The translations under genes and the position numbers were made by a program. Shown piece after piece: positions 17,450 through 27,454 of a stretch of DNA of 64,000 bases. Position 1 is the stretch's first letter; every line of letters begins with the position of its first letter. The stretch is taken from the NCBI GenBank assembly GCA_945869265.1, contig CAMBOI010000010.1, forward strand, positions 1 through 64,000. Direction: 5' to 3'. The notes below the pieces were generated by a model. It ran no database searches. It was not told the DNA's origin and was given only the letters and a program-made list of their open reading frames with translations. Source of the DNA: an uncultured Prevotella sp. (lineage in GTDB: Bacteria > Bacteroidota > Bacteroidia > Bacteroidales > Bacteroidaceae).

Positions 17450-18772
17450 TTATTTTTTTATCTCATAAGCCCATTGAGCGTCTGGTTGTGGAGTTTGCTC
17501 TCCCTCAGGTCCCCAGGCATCAACATTGCGCCAATGGCGGGTGGGGGCACCCATCACTACGAGATAGAGACAGCTGAGAGGGTGTTCTTTGGAAGACTTC
17601 AGTGTGGCAGTGCCGTTTTTTGCCGAGCACATCTTGCCATAGACGGTCTTTCCGTTGTTGTCGATACCTACAAGTCCGTATCTCCATCCCGCAGCTTCTG
17701 GATTGAGAGATACATAACCCTCAGCCTTGACAATGTCGCTCTTTGTAATGCCGCGGAACTTCACCTTGGCGGTTGCTCCTGCCTTGGGCACATCGAGCTT
17801 AATGATATTGAATCCATAGTTCTCAGGACAGTCTTTGGCTTCAACACGCAGCCAACCATCATCGGTGGCTCTCAAATTCGTAGAGAACTTACCCGCGTAT
17901 GGTCTTGTCTCCTTCCAAGCTCTCGGAAAGTCCATGTTCACCATACGTCTCACATTACAGAACATCTCGTTGCAGAACTCGCTCTGAGTCATTCCTGTGA
18001 GTCGCTTATATGTCATCACAGGGTCTTCGCCCCTCTTTCCCTGGCGGAATAGTTCGGCGATAAACGGTTTGCCGTGCTTCTCTCCCCAACATTCGATGAC
18101 ATAAGGAGAATGATAGATATTCTCAAGATGCAGGAAAGCCTTGTTGCATGTCTTGGTGAAGGCGTCGAAATGATATTTCTCGTCGGTTATCCATTCCGGA
18201 TTCACCTGCCACAACATCCATTGTGATGTCATCTCGAAGAAACCGCAACCTCCCCATGCCTCACCCTCTCCGTCGCATGTTATCTGCGACTGGAACGAAT
18301 GGCCGAGCTCGTGAGCGATACAGTTGAGCCTTTTGTCCTGCACACGGTTGGGTGCAAGCCACAGAGCACCAATCTCTCCGTCATAATCACCACCGTAGGC
18401 AGTGCCTTCGAGCGAGTAGTTGAGCATCACCATCATACGGTATTTCTCTGCCTTCGACCCCTTGCGTGTAAACTGTAGCGAGTCGCGGAAGAAGGCATAA
18501 TAATTCTCGAGTTTATCCTTTAGGTTGTCCATGTCAACCCTCATCGGTTTGCCGTCGAGCGAGGGTGGGCAACTGAGGTCATAACCGAAGCCCTTCTGCC
18601 ACATTATGGCGAAGTTGTCGGTGCAAGTCATTCGTGCATAGCTCCATGTCGAGGAGTCGCAAAGCAGGTTCATCTGCTGCAAGTCCTTGGGAGTGTATAA
18701 ACATTTTTGTGCCGAGGCACTGAGCGAACCCAGTGCCAACAGCACAAAAACAAACCTAACTAACATGCTCAT
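17450..18772 (-). CDS. DUF6055 protein with HExxH metallopeptidase-like motif
   Basis: The 440-residue protein has a signal peptide ending near SASAQ and one DUF6055-like module. It carries AHELGHSFQSQ (H154, E155, H158) and a Glu 26 residues after the last His in GGCGFFEMTSQW, an arrangement seen in gluzincin metallopeptidases. A C-terminal beta-rich part ends in a conserved VVMGAPTRHW segment. It is a shorter paralogue of the next gene upstream, only 1 bp away. No substrate is established for the family. Placed in a glycan locus, a role in cutting the protein part of a glycoprotein is possible but inferred. An alternative ATG lies two codons in. Confidence 0.7.
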   Translation of the reverse strand: MSMLVRFVFVLLALGSLSASAQKCLYTPKDLQQMNLLCDSSTWSYARMTCTDNFAIMWQKGFGYDLSCPPSLDGKPMRVDMDNLKDKLENYYAFFRDSLQFTRKGSKAEKYRMMVMLNYSLEGTAYGGDYDGEIGALWLAPNRVQDKRLNCIAHELGHSFQSQITCDGEGEAWGGCGFFEMTSQWMLWQVNPEWITDEKYHFDAFTKTCNKAFLHLENIYHSPYVIECWGEKHGKPFIAELFRQGKRGEDPVMTYKRLTGMTQSEFCNEMFCNVRRMVNMDFPRAWKETRPYAGKFSTNLRATDDGWLRVEAKDCPENYGFNIIKLDVPKAGATAKVKFRGITKSDIVKAEGYVSLNPEAAGWRYGLVGIDNNGKTVYGKMCSAKNGTATLKSSKEHPLSCLYLVVMGAPTRHWRNVDAWGPEGEQTPQPDAQWAYEIKK

Positions 18773-18773
18773 C

Positions 18774-21023
18774 TCAATATTTCATATTCAGTGTAATCGT
18801 TGCCTTATACTGCTTGCCACCCTTGGTATATACCAATACGGGCTTTATGGTATAAGTCTTGCCTGCCTCGGTCTTTCCGGGGAAGTGACCATAGGTGATA
18901 ATGAAATTGTTCTTGTCATACTCAAACCACAATGGGTCGCTATCGTTCCATGAGCCAACCGAACCGTCTGCCTTGCAATAGAATCCGGCATTTGAGGTGT
19001 AGGAGTAGTTGATAGTGCCGCTTGGTTCCAGTATTCCGAGCGCAACCTTACCTTCCGCCGGAGTGGCAGTGGTGCCATTGGCAATGTTGATAGTGTTGCT
19101 CGACAAGGTAGAAGCATCCAGAACAAAAGCCTGAGCCAACTTCTTGATATCGCCATTCGACTGTAGGTCGATAGTGCCTTGCACATAACCTTCCTCTGCG
19201 GCATTGCAACTGATGTCGTAGGTGAGACTGATATCAGTGGGATCCTTACTGTCGTCAATAGTGAAATAACCCTTGAGCGAAGTGCCTGTCACCTTAATCT
19301 GGTATGGCCACTGGTCGTCGGTGGATTCCTTCTCGTCCCAAGGACACTGGCGATATTCCGTGGGAGCACCCTGTACAACCACCCAAAGGCGTGATATGCC
19401 AGAAGGAACGTCGAACGAAGCCTTATTGTCGCCAACCGATGCGTAGTTGATGTCGCCATAAACGCGAGACCCATCGTTCTTGAGAGCCACGAATCCATAG
19501 GTCCAACCTTCCTTGCCGCCACCTCTATTATTATAGGTAGAGACAGTTGCCACCACTTTACCGTCGCCATCAACCTGTTCGCCGGCATCGCCATTGGCAA
19601 GTTGGCTACCTACAGCCAAGCCCTTGAGGTCAACAGTCACCTTAGTGCCAGCCTCAGGCACCTCAAGCGGAATGACGTTAAATCCTGTAGAACTTGGACA
19701 ATGGGCATAAGCCACCTGATAATATCCATTGCCGGCATTCAGCAGTTTGGTGGTATATCCGTCGTAGGCAGTACCTACGTATGGGCGCACTTCAGCAAAG
19801 TCGTAGGTCACGCAACGCTGTGCATACTCAAAGAGTTCCTTCTTCACAGTGTCGTAGTTGCCATTGTAGAACAGGCGCATGTAAGCCTGTGTGGCATCCT
19901 CGGGATACTTGCTCTCGTTCCATATACGACCCACGGTGTTGTTGCCATGTTTCTCCGTCCAGTAATATTGCAGCCAATAGCTTGCATATCTCTGCCATTC
20001 GTTCTCGAAGTGACGATGATGGTTCTGCATCCACACCTCATAGTGATAGTTGTTGATAGTCTGCTCAGGATAGTCCTGGAAAGACTGCCACTGTGCACAC
20101 TGTTCCCAGAAACCACATCCGCCATTGCTGCCGTCATAACCATAGCGGAATCCGCTCTTGAAATCGTTGGCCTTGCCCTGGAGGATATTGTCGCAGTAGG
20201 TCTGATATTGGAATGAGTGTCCAATCTCGTGGGCAATGGTAGAACCAACAGGCTGACAAGTGGAGGGATTCACCCAAAGGGCACCAATGGTATTGTCGTA
20301 ACCCGAACCAGTGGCGAGCCACTCTGTCTGATAAAGCAGGTAGATTTCCATCTTATACTTGTCGAGTTGCGACTTGCCCTGTCCGGTAACGCACATGTTG
20401 AGTTTCTCGATGTTCGTCTTGTAGAACTGTTCTGCCTTCAGCAGCAAGTCGTCAATAACCACCCTCAGTTCAGCAGGAACATCCTGTGAGTTGGGGTCGC
20501 TGCCGAATCCCGGTTCCCAGAACACCACGAAGTGCTCCGACTGCTTTGACCGGAACCACGACCACTTGGAGTCGCTCTTGAACATGTCCATCGACTTGAA
20601 TTCCTCGGGCTTGTAGTATTTATCGAGGTCCTTCACGTCAGCCTCGGTCATCGTCTCCACAGTCGTTCCCGACTGTATTACGGTGATGTTCTTCACGTCA
20701 GTCTGACATTTCACAGTGATGGTAGCCTGTCGTGCTTCCTTCTTGGTGTTCTTGTCCATCTCGAAGGTAAGCTTTTCCGAACCGCCCACACCATTGTTTT
20801 TCACCAATCGCAACCATGTTGCGGTGGAGGCATTATCAATAGTTGCCGTCCACGCAGCCTTTGCGCTAATGGCGATGGAGTAGAAGGTGTCGTCGCAACC
20901 GACGCTCACCTCTGTCTCTCCGATTGTTATGTATTCGCCTTGGTATTCGCTGTCGCTGTCAGAGCACGCAGTGAACGTGATGACAGCGAGAAGCGATAAG
21001 GCGAGATTGATAAATCTCTTCAT
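18774..21023 (-). CDS. BACON-DUF6055-DUF4859 lipoprotein, HExxH type
   Basis: The 749-residue lipoprotein (lipobox FTAC, then acidic SDSDSEYQ, a likely surface signal) has a BACON-like immunoglobulin domain (about 30-120) and a DUF6055 module (about 140-580). The module has AHEIGHSFQYQ (H265, E266, H269) and the downstream Glu in GGCGFWEQCAQW. A C-terminal DUF4859-like domain (about 600-749) follows. Its core is clearly homologous to the neighbouring 440-residue protein. BACON domains are common in surface glycan- and mucin-acting proteins. The motif set suggests a metal-dependent hydrolase, probably a peptidase, at the cell surface; activity is unproven. Confidence 0.72.
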   Translation of the reverse strand: MKRFINLALSLLAVITFTACSDSDSEYQGEYITIGETEVSVGCDDTFYSIAISAKAAWTATIDNASTATWLRLVKNNGVGGSEKLTFEMDKNTKKEARQATITVKCQTDVKNITVIQSGTTVETMTEADVKDLDKYYKPEEFKSMDMFKSDSKWSWFRSKQSEHFVVFWEPGFGSDPNSQDVPAELRVVIDDLLLKAEQFYKTNIEKLNMCVTGQGKSQLDKYKMEIYLLYQTEWLATGSGYDNTIGALWVNPSTCQPVGSTIAHEIGHSFQYQTYCDNILQGKANDFKSGFRYGYDGSNGGCGFWEQCAQWQSFQDYPEQTINNYHYEVWMQNHHRHFENEWQRYASYWLQYYWTEKHGNNTVGRIWNESKYPEDATQAYMRLFYNGNYDTVKKELFEYAQRCVTYDFAEVRPYVGTAYDGYTTKLLNAGNGYYQVAYAHCPSSTGFNVIPLEVPEAGTKVTVDLKGLAVGSQLANGDAGEQVDGDGKVVATVSTYNNRGGGKEGWTYGFVALKNDGSRVYGDINYASVGDNKASFDVPSGISRLWVVVQGAPTEYRQCPWDEKESTDDQWPYQIKVTGTSLKGYFTIDDSKDPTDISLTYDISCNAAEEGYVQGTIDLQSNGDIKKLAQAFVLDASTLSSNTINIANGTTATPAEGKVALGILEPSGTINYSYTSNAGFYCKADGSVGSWNDSDPLWFEYDKNNFIITYGHFPGKTEAGKTYTIKPVLVYTKGGKQYKATITLNMKY

Positions 21024-21026
21024 TGA

Positions 21027-22529
21027 TTATTGTTGAGCAGTAATATCGAATGTGATGTTGTAAGTTACGGTAACACCATTGCACTCAATGATATACTTGG
21101 TCTTGATAGTCTGTCCTGTTGGAGAACAGTTTTCAGGATGATTTCCACCAAAAATTGTCAGTGATGTTTCCGAATTACCAAGGAATACATACGCTACGCT
21201 TGATTCTCCGAAAGCTACGGAGTCACCATTGCTGTCGAGCCAATAGCCTGGAGCCTCGCCTGTGTAATTAGGAGTTCCGTCTTCGTTAGCATTGGCGCCG
21301 ATTTCCTTAACCCACATCTTCAAGCTACCATCTTTGATAGCTTTGAAAATCTGATAGGTAGTCATCTTGAATGCCTGACGCAGATCTTCCTTCACATCAA
21401 GTTTGTCGGTAGAGCCCCATTCTGCATCAAATGGCTTTGTGATGGTTATGTCCTTCTCCATTGACTTTGGTGTTCCTTCCGGAGCTGTTTCAGGATCTTG
21501 GTAGGCAACAGTCTTCACATGTATCTCAACCATAGCAATCTTGTTGTTGGCAAGGGCTCCGAACATAACTGTTACTTCGCTGCCTTCTGGCATCTGTCCT
21601 GGCATCTGACCAATGAGTATAGTCTGTGACTCAGCGTCGAAGTGAGCGAATACACTTGCATTGTCGCCCCAAGAGCCTGCGAATCCTTCTTTGTCATACC
21701 AGAATCCGGGTGCGTCAGCTGAATATTCCTGAGCATAGCTGCCGTCGGCATTTGTTGCCACCCAAGCAACCTCATCAAATGAAGCAACACCAAGGTCGGA
21801 CAATACCTTTGCGGCATCGAAACCAGGAACTTCAATTGGTTCATAAGTGTCGTTAGGAGGAGTTTCTAGACTAAGTTTCTGGGTAGAAACAACAGAAGCC
21901 TTAACCTCTTCAAGTCCCTTGGCAACCAATGTGATTACCACGGCAGCACGCTTGTCCTGATATTTTAGAGCCTCGATGAACTTGATGGTCTGACCATCTG
22001 TCAGATGACCAGGGAATTGTCCTACATAAAAAGCGCCCTCCTTTGGGTCGAACTCGGCGAATGTCATGGCACCGTCACCCCAGCCAATAACATTTCCGTC
22101 GGCATCCCACCAGTGTCCCCATGCAGCACCAGTGTTGGTCATCGTCATATTGTCGGCATGGGTAGTACCTTCGATAGCAAAGCCGACAACATCCTTCGCT
22201 GTACCAGTCTCGTCGTTGCCAAGCGAGGCGAGAAGGTCTTCCTTGCTGATACCGAAAAGTTCAGCTATCTTGTCGCAGTCGATGGGTACTGACACACCAT
22301 CGTATGAAGTAGAGCTGATTGTCACTTCTGCTGTATATTCCAACACAAGGTCGGCATTGATAGTGTTTCTCTGTGCCTCCTTGATGGAGTCCTGGCGCTT
22401 CATTTCGGCAATCTCATCATCGGTAAGGATATGAGCGCCCCAGAAGTCGGTATTGTCGCCGCAGCTTGTAATCATGGATGAACCAACCACCATGAGCATG
22501 CTGCATATAATGAATGATAATCTTTTCAT
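21027..22529 (-). CDS. surface lipoprotein with three DUF4859 repeats
   Basis: The 500-residue lipoprotein (lipobox ITSC, Cys followed by GDNTDFWG) contains three related modules at about 60-210, 215-355 and 365-500. Each contains a glycine/tryptophan turn (WGHWWDADGNVIGWGD, GFWYDKEGFAGSWGD, GYWLDSNGDSVAFGE) followed by a beta strand pair such as FYVGQFPGHL or ILIGQMPGQM. These match DUF4859, a domain also present at the end of the next protein. It stands directly after susD, where surface glycan-binding proteins are usually encoded, so a binding role is likely. The ligand is unknown. Confidence 0.7.
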   Translation of the reverse strand: MKRLSFIICSMLMVVGSSMITSCGDNTDFWGAHILTDDEIAEMKRQDSIKEAQRNTINADLVLEYTAEVTISSTSYDGVSVPIDCDKIAELFGISKEDLLASLGNDETGTAKDVVGFAIEGTTHADNMTMTNTGAAWGHWWDADGNVIGWGDGAMTFAEFDPKEGAFYVGQFPGHLTDGQTIKFIEALKYQDKRAAVVITLVAKGLEEVKASVVSTQKLSLETPPNDTYEPIEVPGFDAAKVLSDLGVASFDEVAWVATNADGSYAQEYSADAPGFWYDKEGFAGSWGDNASVFAHFDAESQTILIGQMPGQMPEGSEVTVMFGALANNKIAMVEIHVKTVAYQDPETAPEGTPKSMEKDITITKPFDAEWGSTDKLDVKEDLRQAFKMTTYQIFKAIKDGSLKMWVKEIGANANEDGTPNYTGEAPGYWLDSNGDSVAFGESSVAYVFLGNSETSLTIFGGNHPENCSPTGQTIKTKYIIECNGVTVTYNITFDITAQQ

Positions 22530-22559
22530 ATCTTTAATCTTATTATGTTGTTAGACATG

Positions 22560-24275
22560 TTATTGACCTACGATATATCCAGGGTTCTGAACGAGCTTGT
22601 TATTGGTCTTCATAGCCGTCTCGGGGATAGCATATACATCGTATGTGGTGGATGTAGTGGCATCCTTGCAGAACCATGACTTTCCGTTCCATACGTTGCG
22701 TCCGTCTGCCATCTTGAAGCGGCGAAGATCCTGACGACGATGAAGCTCAGCGCAGAACTCCCATCCCAGGTCGTCGAGCAGACCGCCAAGTTCGATGTCG
22801 GCACCACCCTCGTATGTGCTTACGTAAGAAGCAGGATCCCAGTTGGTTGCTCCCTCACATGTGTATTCGCTGTGACCATACTTATATACACTGCCGCCTT
22901 CCAGGTCGGCTACAGTACGTGTGGCAGCGGCGAGAGAGGAGAATGAGCGCTTTCTTACCTCAGTAACGAGACTTGCGGCAGTCTCCTTGTCACGACCCAA
23001 GCGGAGCAGACACTCTGCCTTGATCATAAGGGCATCGGCATAACGGAATACGGGGAAATCATCGGATGTAGTACCATCGTCTGTTCCTGCGATAATCTCA
23101 TACTTATGCAGACGTGCTCCCTCCTGCTGATAAGCTCCGGGGTTGTCGATAGAGTGTACGTTGATGTTGTAGTTCAGATTGCCAGTGCCACTCCAATCGT
23201 CAGACGAGAATGGAATAGGATCGCCTGCATTCGGGGTGTAAGTACCGTCGGAGTTCTTCACTGCATAGCGCTGCTCGCCATAAGCCCATGTGTCGTCGAG
23301 ACGCTTGTCGCCGTCGGCATAGGTGTAAATCCACTGTGGGATAGCACATGAACCATTATATCCAGGAGCGGTAGAACCATAGGCCTCAAGACCTGTCTGC
23401 GGGAAACAGTAGCTCTGCAAACCGAATTGCACAGTGTGGGTGCGGTCGCCGGGAATGGCGAAAATAATCTCGGGACATTCCTCGATAGATTCACGGAAGC
23501 AGTCCTTGTAGTTGGGAGCAAGCGAATATTTGCCTGTGGCGATAATCTCCTCAACCTCAGCGAGAGCAGCCTCAAAGCCGTCGTTGCCAGTGGTGCCGAG
23601 ATACACATTCTTGTTCAAATAAAGCTTTGCCAAGGCCATACGGGCGGCATTGATATTAGCCCAACCGTAGGCGTCGCTCTCTCCGATATTCTCCTTCGCA
23701 TACTTGAACTCCTCTACGCAGAAGTTGTAGAGAGCCTCTGTGCCTACCTGCTCGGGCAGATAACCGTCCTCAACAATCTGTGTAGTCTGCAATGGAGGAT
23801 TGCCAAACATATCGAGAAGATGATAATAGAACATACCACGGAAGAACTTTGCCTGTGCGATGCTTTCCTTGGCATCTTCGGGGGCAGAATCAATCACCAT
23901 GTTGGCATAAGCGATACCACGATATGCAATATCCCAAGGATTCTGTATCTGATCTACAGAGTATGACCAGTTGTGCTTGTGGAGGTTGACGTATGCGTCA
24001 CCCCAACCCACACCGGGACGTGAAGGTACCATATACTGGTCGGTTGACTCCTCAATAAGGTGGAACATACCAAACCAGTCTTCCACCAAATAGCGATACT
24101 GTGCCACTGATGCACCGAGAATCAGCGAGAGGTCGTTCTCATTGCTGAGGTCGATATTGCTGTCGTTCAGCTGGTCGTATAGTGTCTCGTCGAGATTGGT
24201 GCAAGATGTAGCTCCAGTAAGCACTGCTCCGCCAATGCAAAGACCGACGAGGGTTTTTCTTATTATTGCTTTCAT
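22560..24275 (-). CDS. SusD-like glycan-binding lipoprotein
   Basis: The 571-residue protein has a lipoprotein signal (ATSC followed by TNLDETLYD) and the RagB/SusD fold. Family phrases include an NLYKHNWSY-like N-terminal region, FFRGMFYYHLLDMFGNPPL, ADALMIKAECLLRLG and a C-terminal FCAELHRRQDLRRFK. It forms the lid of the SusCD transporter at the outer membrane. It sits 31 bp downstream of susC. The ligand is inferred from the locus to be arabinose-containing. Confidence 0.93.
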   Translation of the reverse strand: MKAIIRKTLVGLCIGGAVLTGATSCTNLDETLYDQLNDSNIDLSNENDLSLILGASVAQYRYLVEDWFGMFHLIEESTDQYMVPSRPGVGWGDAYVNLHKHNWSYSVDQIQNPWDIAYRGIAYANMVIDSAPEDAKESIAQAKFFRGMFYYHLLDMFGNPPLQTTQIVEDGYLPEQVGTEALYNFCVEEFKYAKENIGESDAYGWANINAARMALAKLYLNKNVYLGTTGNDGFEAALAEVEEIIATGKYSLAPNYKDCFRESIEECPEIIFAIPGDRTHTVQFGLQSYCFPQTGLEAYGSTAPGYNGSCAIPQWIYTYADGDKRLDDTWAYGEQRYAVKNSDGTYTPNAGDPIPFSSDDWSGTGNLNYNINVHSIDNPGAYQQEGARLHKYEIIAGTDDGTTSDDFPVFRYADALMIKAECLLRLGRDKETAASLVTEVRKRSFSSLAAATRTVADLEGGSVYKYGHSEYTCEGATNWDPASYVSTYEGGADIELGGLLDDLGWEFCAELHRRQDLRRFKMADGRNVWNGKSWFCKDATTSTTYDVYAIPETAMKTNNKLVQNPGYIVGQ

Positions 24276-24306
24276 AATATATATGTGTTATTATGTATTA
24301 CTGAAT

Positions 24307-27300
24307 TTAGAAATTGAATGACATACCGAAGGTATAGCTGCGAGTGGTAGGATACTTGTCGCGGTCGTCGATACCTGGAGACATAAAGTAGTTGCTGACC
24401 TCGGGGTCGATACCCGAATAGCCTGTGATACAGAAGAGGTTGGTGGCTGAAGCAAACACGCGCACGTTCTTCAGATAATTTGTAATCTTACCCTTCAGAG
24501 GCAATGTATATCCGAGAGTCACGTTGGCGAGCTTCAGGAAGTCACCATTCTCCAGATGGTCGCTCCATACACCCTGAGACATTGAGCTCGACAGTTTCAC
24601 CATCTTCTGCTGACCAGTCTCGGGATCGATATAAGGAGTTCCGTCGGCATTGATGGCAGGATAGTAATTGTCGGCACTCTTCAGGCGGTTGTAGGCGATA
24701 GAGTTATTCTCGTAGAAGCAACGCTGTGCGTTGAGAATCTTAAAGCCAAACTGACCGGTGAACTGCATGTTGAGGTCGAAATCCTTATAGCGCAATGTGT
24801 TGTTCCATCCGAAATATACATCAGGCATACCATTGCCGCAACGCTGGCGGTTTTCCTTCACATTGAGGTTGGTGTTGAATGGCTTTGCAACCCAGTTGCC
24901 GTTTTCGTCCTTCACTTCTACAAGTACAAAACCGTCCTTGTCCACACCTACCGACTTAAGCATCCAATAGTCACCAAGTCCGGTGCCTACCTCCATACAG
25001 TGAGTAGTAACTGAGATTGGGTCGCTCACTCCTCCCACTTCCTGGAAGTTGTCTGTTTCATACAAGTCGTTGTTGAGGCTTATCAGCTTGTTCTTGTTGC
25101 TCGACATGGTTACTGTTGTCTCCCATGTGAAGTCCTTTGTCTGTACGGGGATGGCATTCACCATAATCTCTATACCAGAGTTGCGAATCTTACCCACGTT
25201 GGCAAGTGTATATCCATAGAGGTTGGGAGGACATGGCACTGCAAAGTGATACAACAGATCCTTGGTGGTCTTCACGTAATAGTCAATACTACCGCTGAGG
25301 CGACCCTTCAGCACCGACCAGTCAAGACCGAAGTTCCACTCCTCTGTTGTCTCCCACTTGAGGTTCTTGTTCACGTTCTGTACCACCTCAAGAGTCTTAA
25401 TCCAATTGCCTTCGAGATCCTTGACATCACCATATCCGGCAAAGTTGTAGAGATATTGTGACAGATAGTTGTCAGAAGGTGTAATACCAGTAACACCAAA
25501 TCCCACACGCAACTTCAGATTGTCGAGCCAGTTCTTGGTGCTCTTCATAAACTTCTCATTGCTGATGGTCCATCCTGCTGATACAGAGGGGAATGTAGCC
25601 CATTTGTTATTCTCACCAAACTTGGTTGAACCTTCGCGGCGAATACTTGCCAGTATATTATACTTTTCGCCATATCCATAGCTTACACGTCCGAAGAAAC
25701 CGACGAGCTTGCTGCTGCTGCGATAAGAGCCCATCGATGCATGGCGGTCCTCCTCCTGAATCAGCGAACCATTGCCGAGGTTGTTCCACAGGAAGGCGAG
25801 CGATGAGAAGTTGCCGTTGCCTGCATTGAAGCCGTCATCCTCATGATAGAGGTAGCTATAACCCACGAGAGCGTCGATGCGGTGCATGTTGTTGATTGTG
25901 GTGTGATAGCGAGAAGTGAGTTCGAGGTTCTTGTCAACCCAGTTGCCGTTGCTCTTTGAGGCAGAACCGTTGTAGTTTTCCTGACGAGCGAGGCTGTAGT
26001 GAAGCGGAGATGTGAAGTATTCTCCAGCATCCGAACCTTCGCCCCATGAGAGCATGAGTTTGGTTTCCCAACCCTTGATAGGGGTGACTGTCACATTACC
26101 AGTGAGCTGGGAGAAGCGGCGGCGAACATTGCCGAAACTCTCGTTCAGCATTTCTACGGGATTATAATACTGCAGTTTATTGAAGTTCTCGTAGTAGCTT
26201 CCGTCCTCGTTATATACAGGCTCAGACGGGTTACGGATAACCGCGTTGCGGTAGGCGAGGTTGAAGTCGCCGGTGGTGTATTTCTGGCGAGTGACGAGTG
26301 CATTGAAGTTAAACTTCAGGATGTCGTCCCATGCATACTGTGTATAGTCGAGCTGGGCCTTGAGGTTCTCGTTGTCATTGTTGCGCATTATACCTTCCTC
26401 ATTGTTGTAGGCTACGTTGGCAGAATAAGTGGAGTTCTTCGTACCGCCGTTGATGAGCAATGAGTGGTTGTGCTTGAATCCAGCCTTGCGTGAAACAGAC
26501 TTAATCCAGTCGGTGTCGTAGCCGAGATATTCCTGGGATGTCTTGCCATAGATGACATCGTGTGTGTCCATAAACTCAGCCTTCTTCGACCACTGTGAGA
26601 ATGAGAAATAGTTGGAGTAGTTGATGTTCACCGTTGCGTCGCGCTTACCAGTCTTGGTAGTGATGAGGATGACACCATTGGCACCACGTGTACCATAGAT
26701 AGCTGCTGCAGAGGCATCCTTCAGTACGTCGATAGAGGCGATGTTCTCGGGAGCCACAGTGTTGAGGTCGCCCTCAATACCGTCAACAAGCACAAGTGGA
26801 GTAACACTACCTACAAGAGTAGTGGCACCACGGAGCATAATCGAAGACTGCTCCGTAGGGTTACCAGATGAGTTGACTACAGAAAGACCGGCAATCTTAC
26901 CTTTCACGAGTTCGGCAGCATCACCAATCTTACCGCCAGCGAAGTCCTCGGCCTTGACGCTCGATACAGCCGATGTGATATCGCCTTTGCGCTGTGTACC
27001 ATATCCGATGACAACCACTTCGTTGAGCGACTTGAGGTCTTCCTGAAGTGTTAGCTTGCCACCTTTGGTTTCCTGTGAGATAAAACCGATGTATGAAACA
27101 ACAAGGGGAGTTTTGTTGCTCTTCACCTTAAGAGTATAGTTACCGTCGAAGTCGGTAATGGTGCCGTTCTTCGGATTGCCCTTTTCCACTACGCTGGCTC
27201 CGATGATTGGTTCACCGTTGACATCCACTACCACACCCTTGATTACTGTGCCGTTCTGTTGCACGGATGTAGTCGATGTGATACCCATACTTTCCTGGGC

Positions 27301-27411
27301 AGCCTGCACAGGAGAGATCACGCCGCCTGCTGTCAAGAGCAGCAGACAAGTCGTGGCTTTGACTATGGCTCTGCCATGTCGAAAGTTCATTTCTTTCTGA
27401 GATACATTCAT
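24307..27411 (-). CDS. SusC-like TonB-dependent transporter
   Basis: The full-length 1034-residue protein has a signal region ending near PVQAAQ and a carboxypeptidase-regulatory-like domain (about 55-130). The signature LNEVVVIGYGTQRKGD is followed by a plug domain with IDVLKDASAAAIYGTRGANGVI and a long beta-barrel that ends in phenylalanine (SFNF). It imports oligosaccharides with SusD. It follows the GH146-type gene by 43 bp in one operon. It is intact, in contrast to the truncated susC at 12180. Confidence 0.95.
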   Translation of the reverse strand: MNVSQKEMNFRHGRAIVKATTCLLLLTAGGVISPVQAAQESMGITSTTSVQQNGTVIKGVVVDVNGEPIIGASVVEKGNPKNGTITDFDGNYTLKVKSNKTPLVVSYIGFISQETKGGKLTLQEDLKSLNEVVVIGYGTQRKGDITSAVSSVKAEDFAGGKIGDAAELVKGKIAGLSVVNSSGNPTEQSSIMLRGATTLVGSVTPLVLVDGIEGDLNTVAPENIASIDVLKDASAAAIYGTRGANGVILITTKTGKRDATVNINYSNYFSFSQWSKKAEFMDTHDVIYGKTSQEYLGYDTDWIKSVSRKAGFKHNHSLLINGGTKNSTYSANVAYNNEEGIMRNNDNENLKAQLDYTQYAWDDILKFNFNALVTRQKYTTGDFNLAYRNAVIRNPSEPVYNEDGSYYENFNKLQYYNPVEMLNESFGNVRRRFSQLTGNVTVTPIKGWETKLMLSWGEGSDAGEYFTSPLHYSLARQENYNGSASKSNGNWVDKNLELTSRYHTTINNMHRIDALVGYSYLYHEDDGFNAGNGNFSSLAFLWNNLGNGSLIQEEDRHASMGSYRSSSKLVGFFGRVSYGYGEKYNILASIRREGSTKFGENNKWATFPSVSAGWTISNEKFMKSTKNWLDNLKLRVGFGVTGITPSDNYLSQYLYNFAGYGDVKDLEGNWIKTLEVVQNVNKNLKWETTEEWNFGLDWSVLKGRLSGSIDYYVKTTKDLLYHFAVPCPPNLYGYTLANVGKIRNSGIEIMVNAIPVQTKDFTWETTVTMSSNKNKLISLNNDLYETDNFQEVGGVSDPISVTTHCMEVGTGLGDYWMLKSVGVDKDGFVLVEVKDENGNWVAKPFNTNLNVKENRQRCGNGMPDVYFGWNNTLRYKDFDLNMQFTGQFGFKILNAQRCFYENNSIAYNRLKSADNYYPAINADGTPYIDPETGQQKMVKLSSSMSQGVWSDHLENGDFLKLANVTLGYTLPLKGKITNYLKNVRVFASATNLFCITGYSGIDPEVSNYFMSPGIDDRDKYPTTRSYTFGMSFNF

Positions 27412-27454
27412 ATCAACATAAAATTTTAGTTAGTATTTAATTTTGTTGCTTTTA

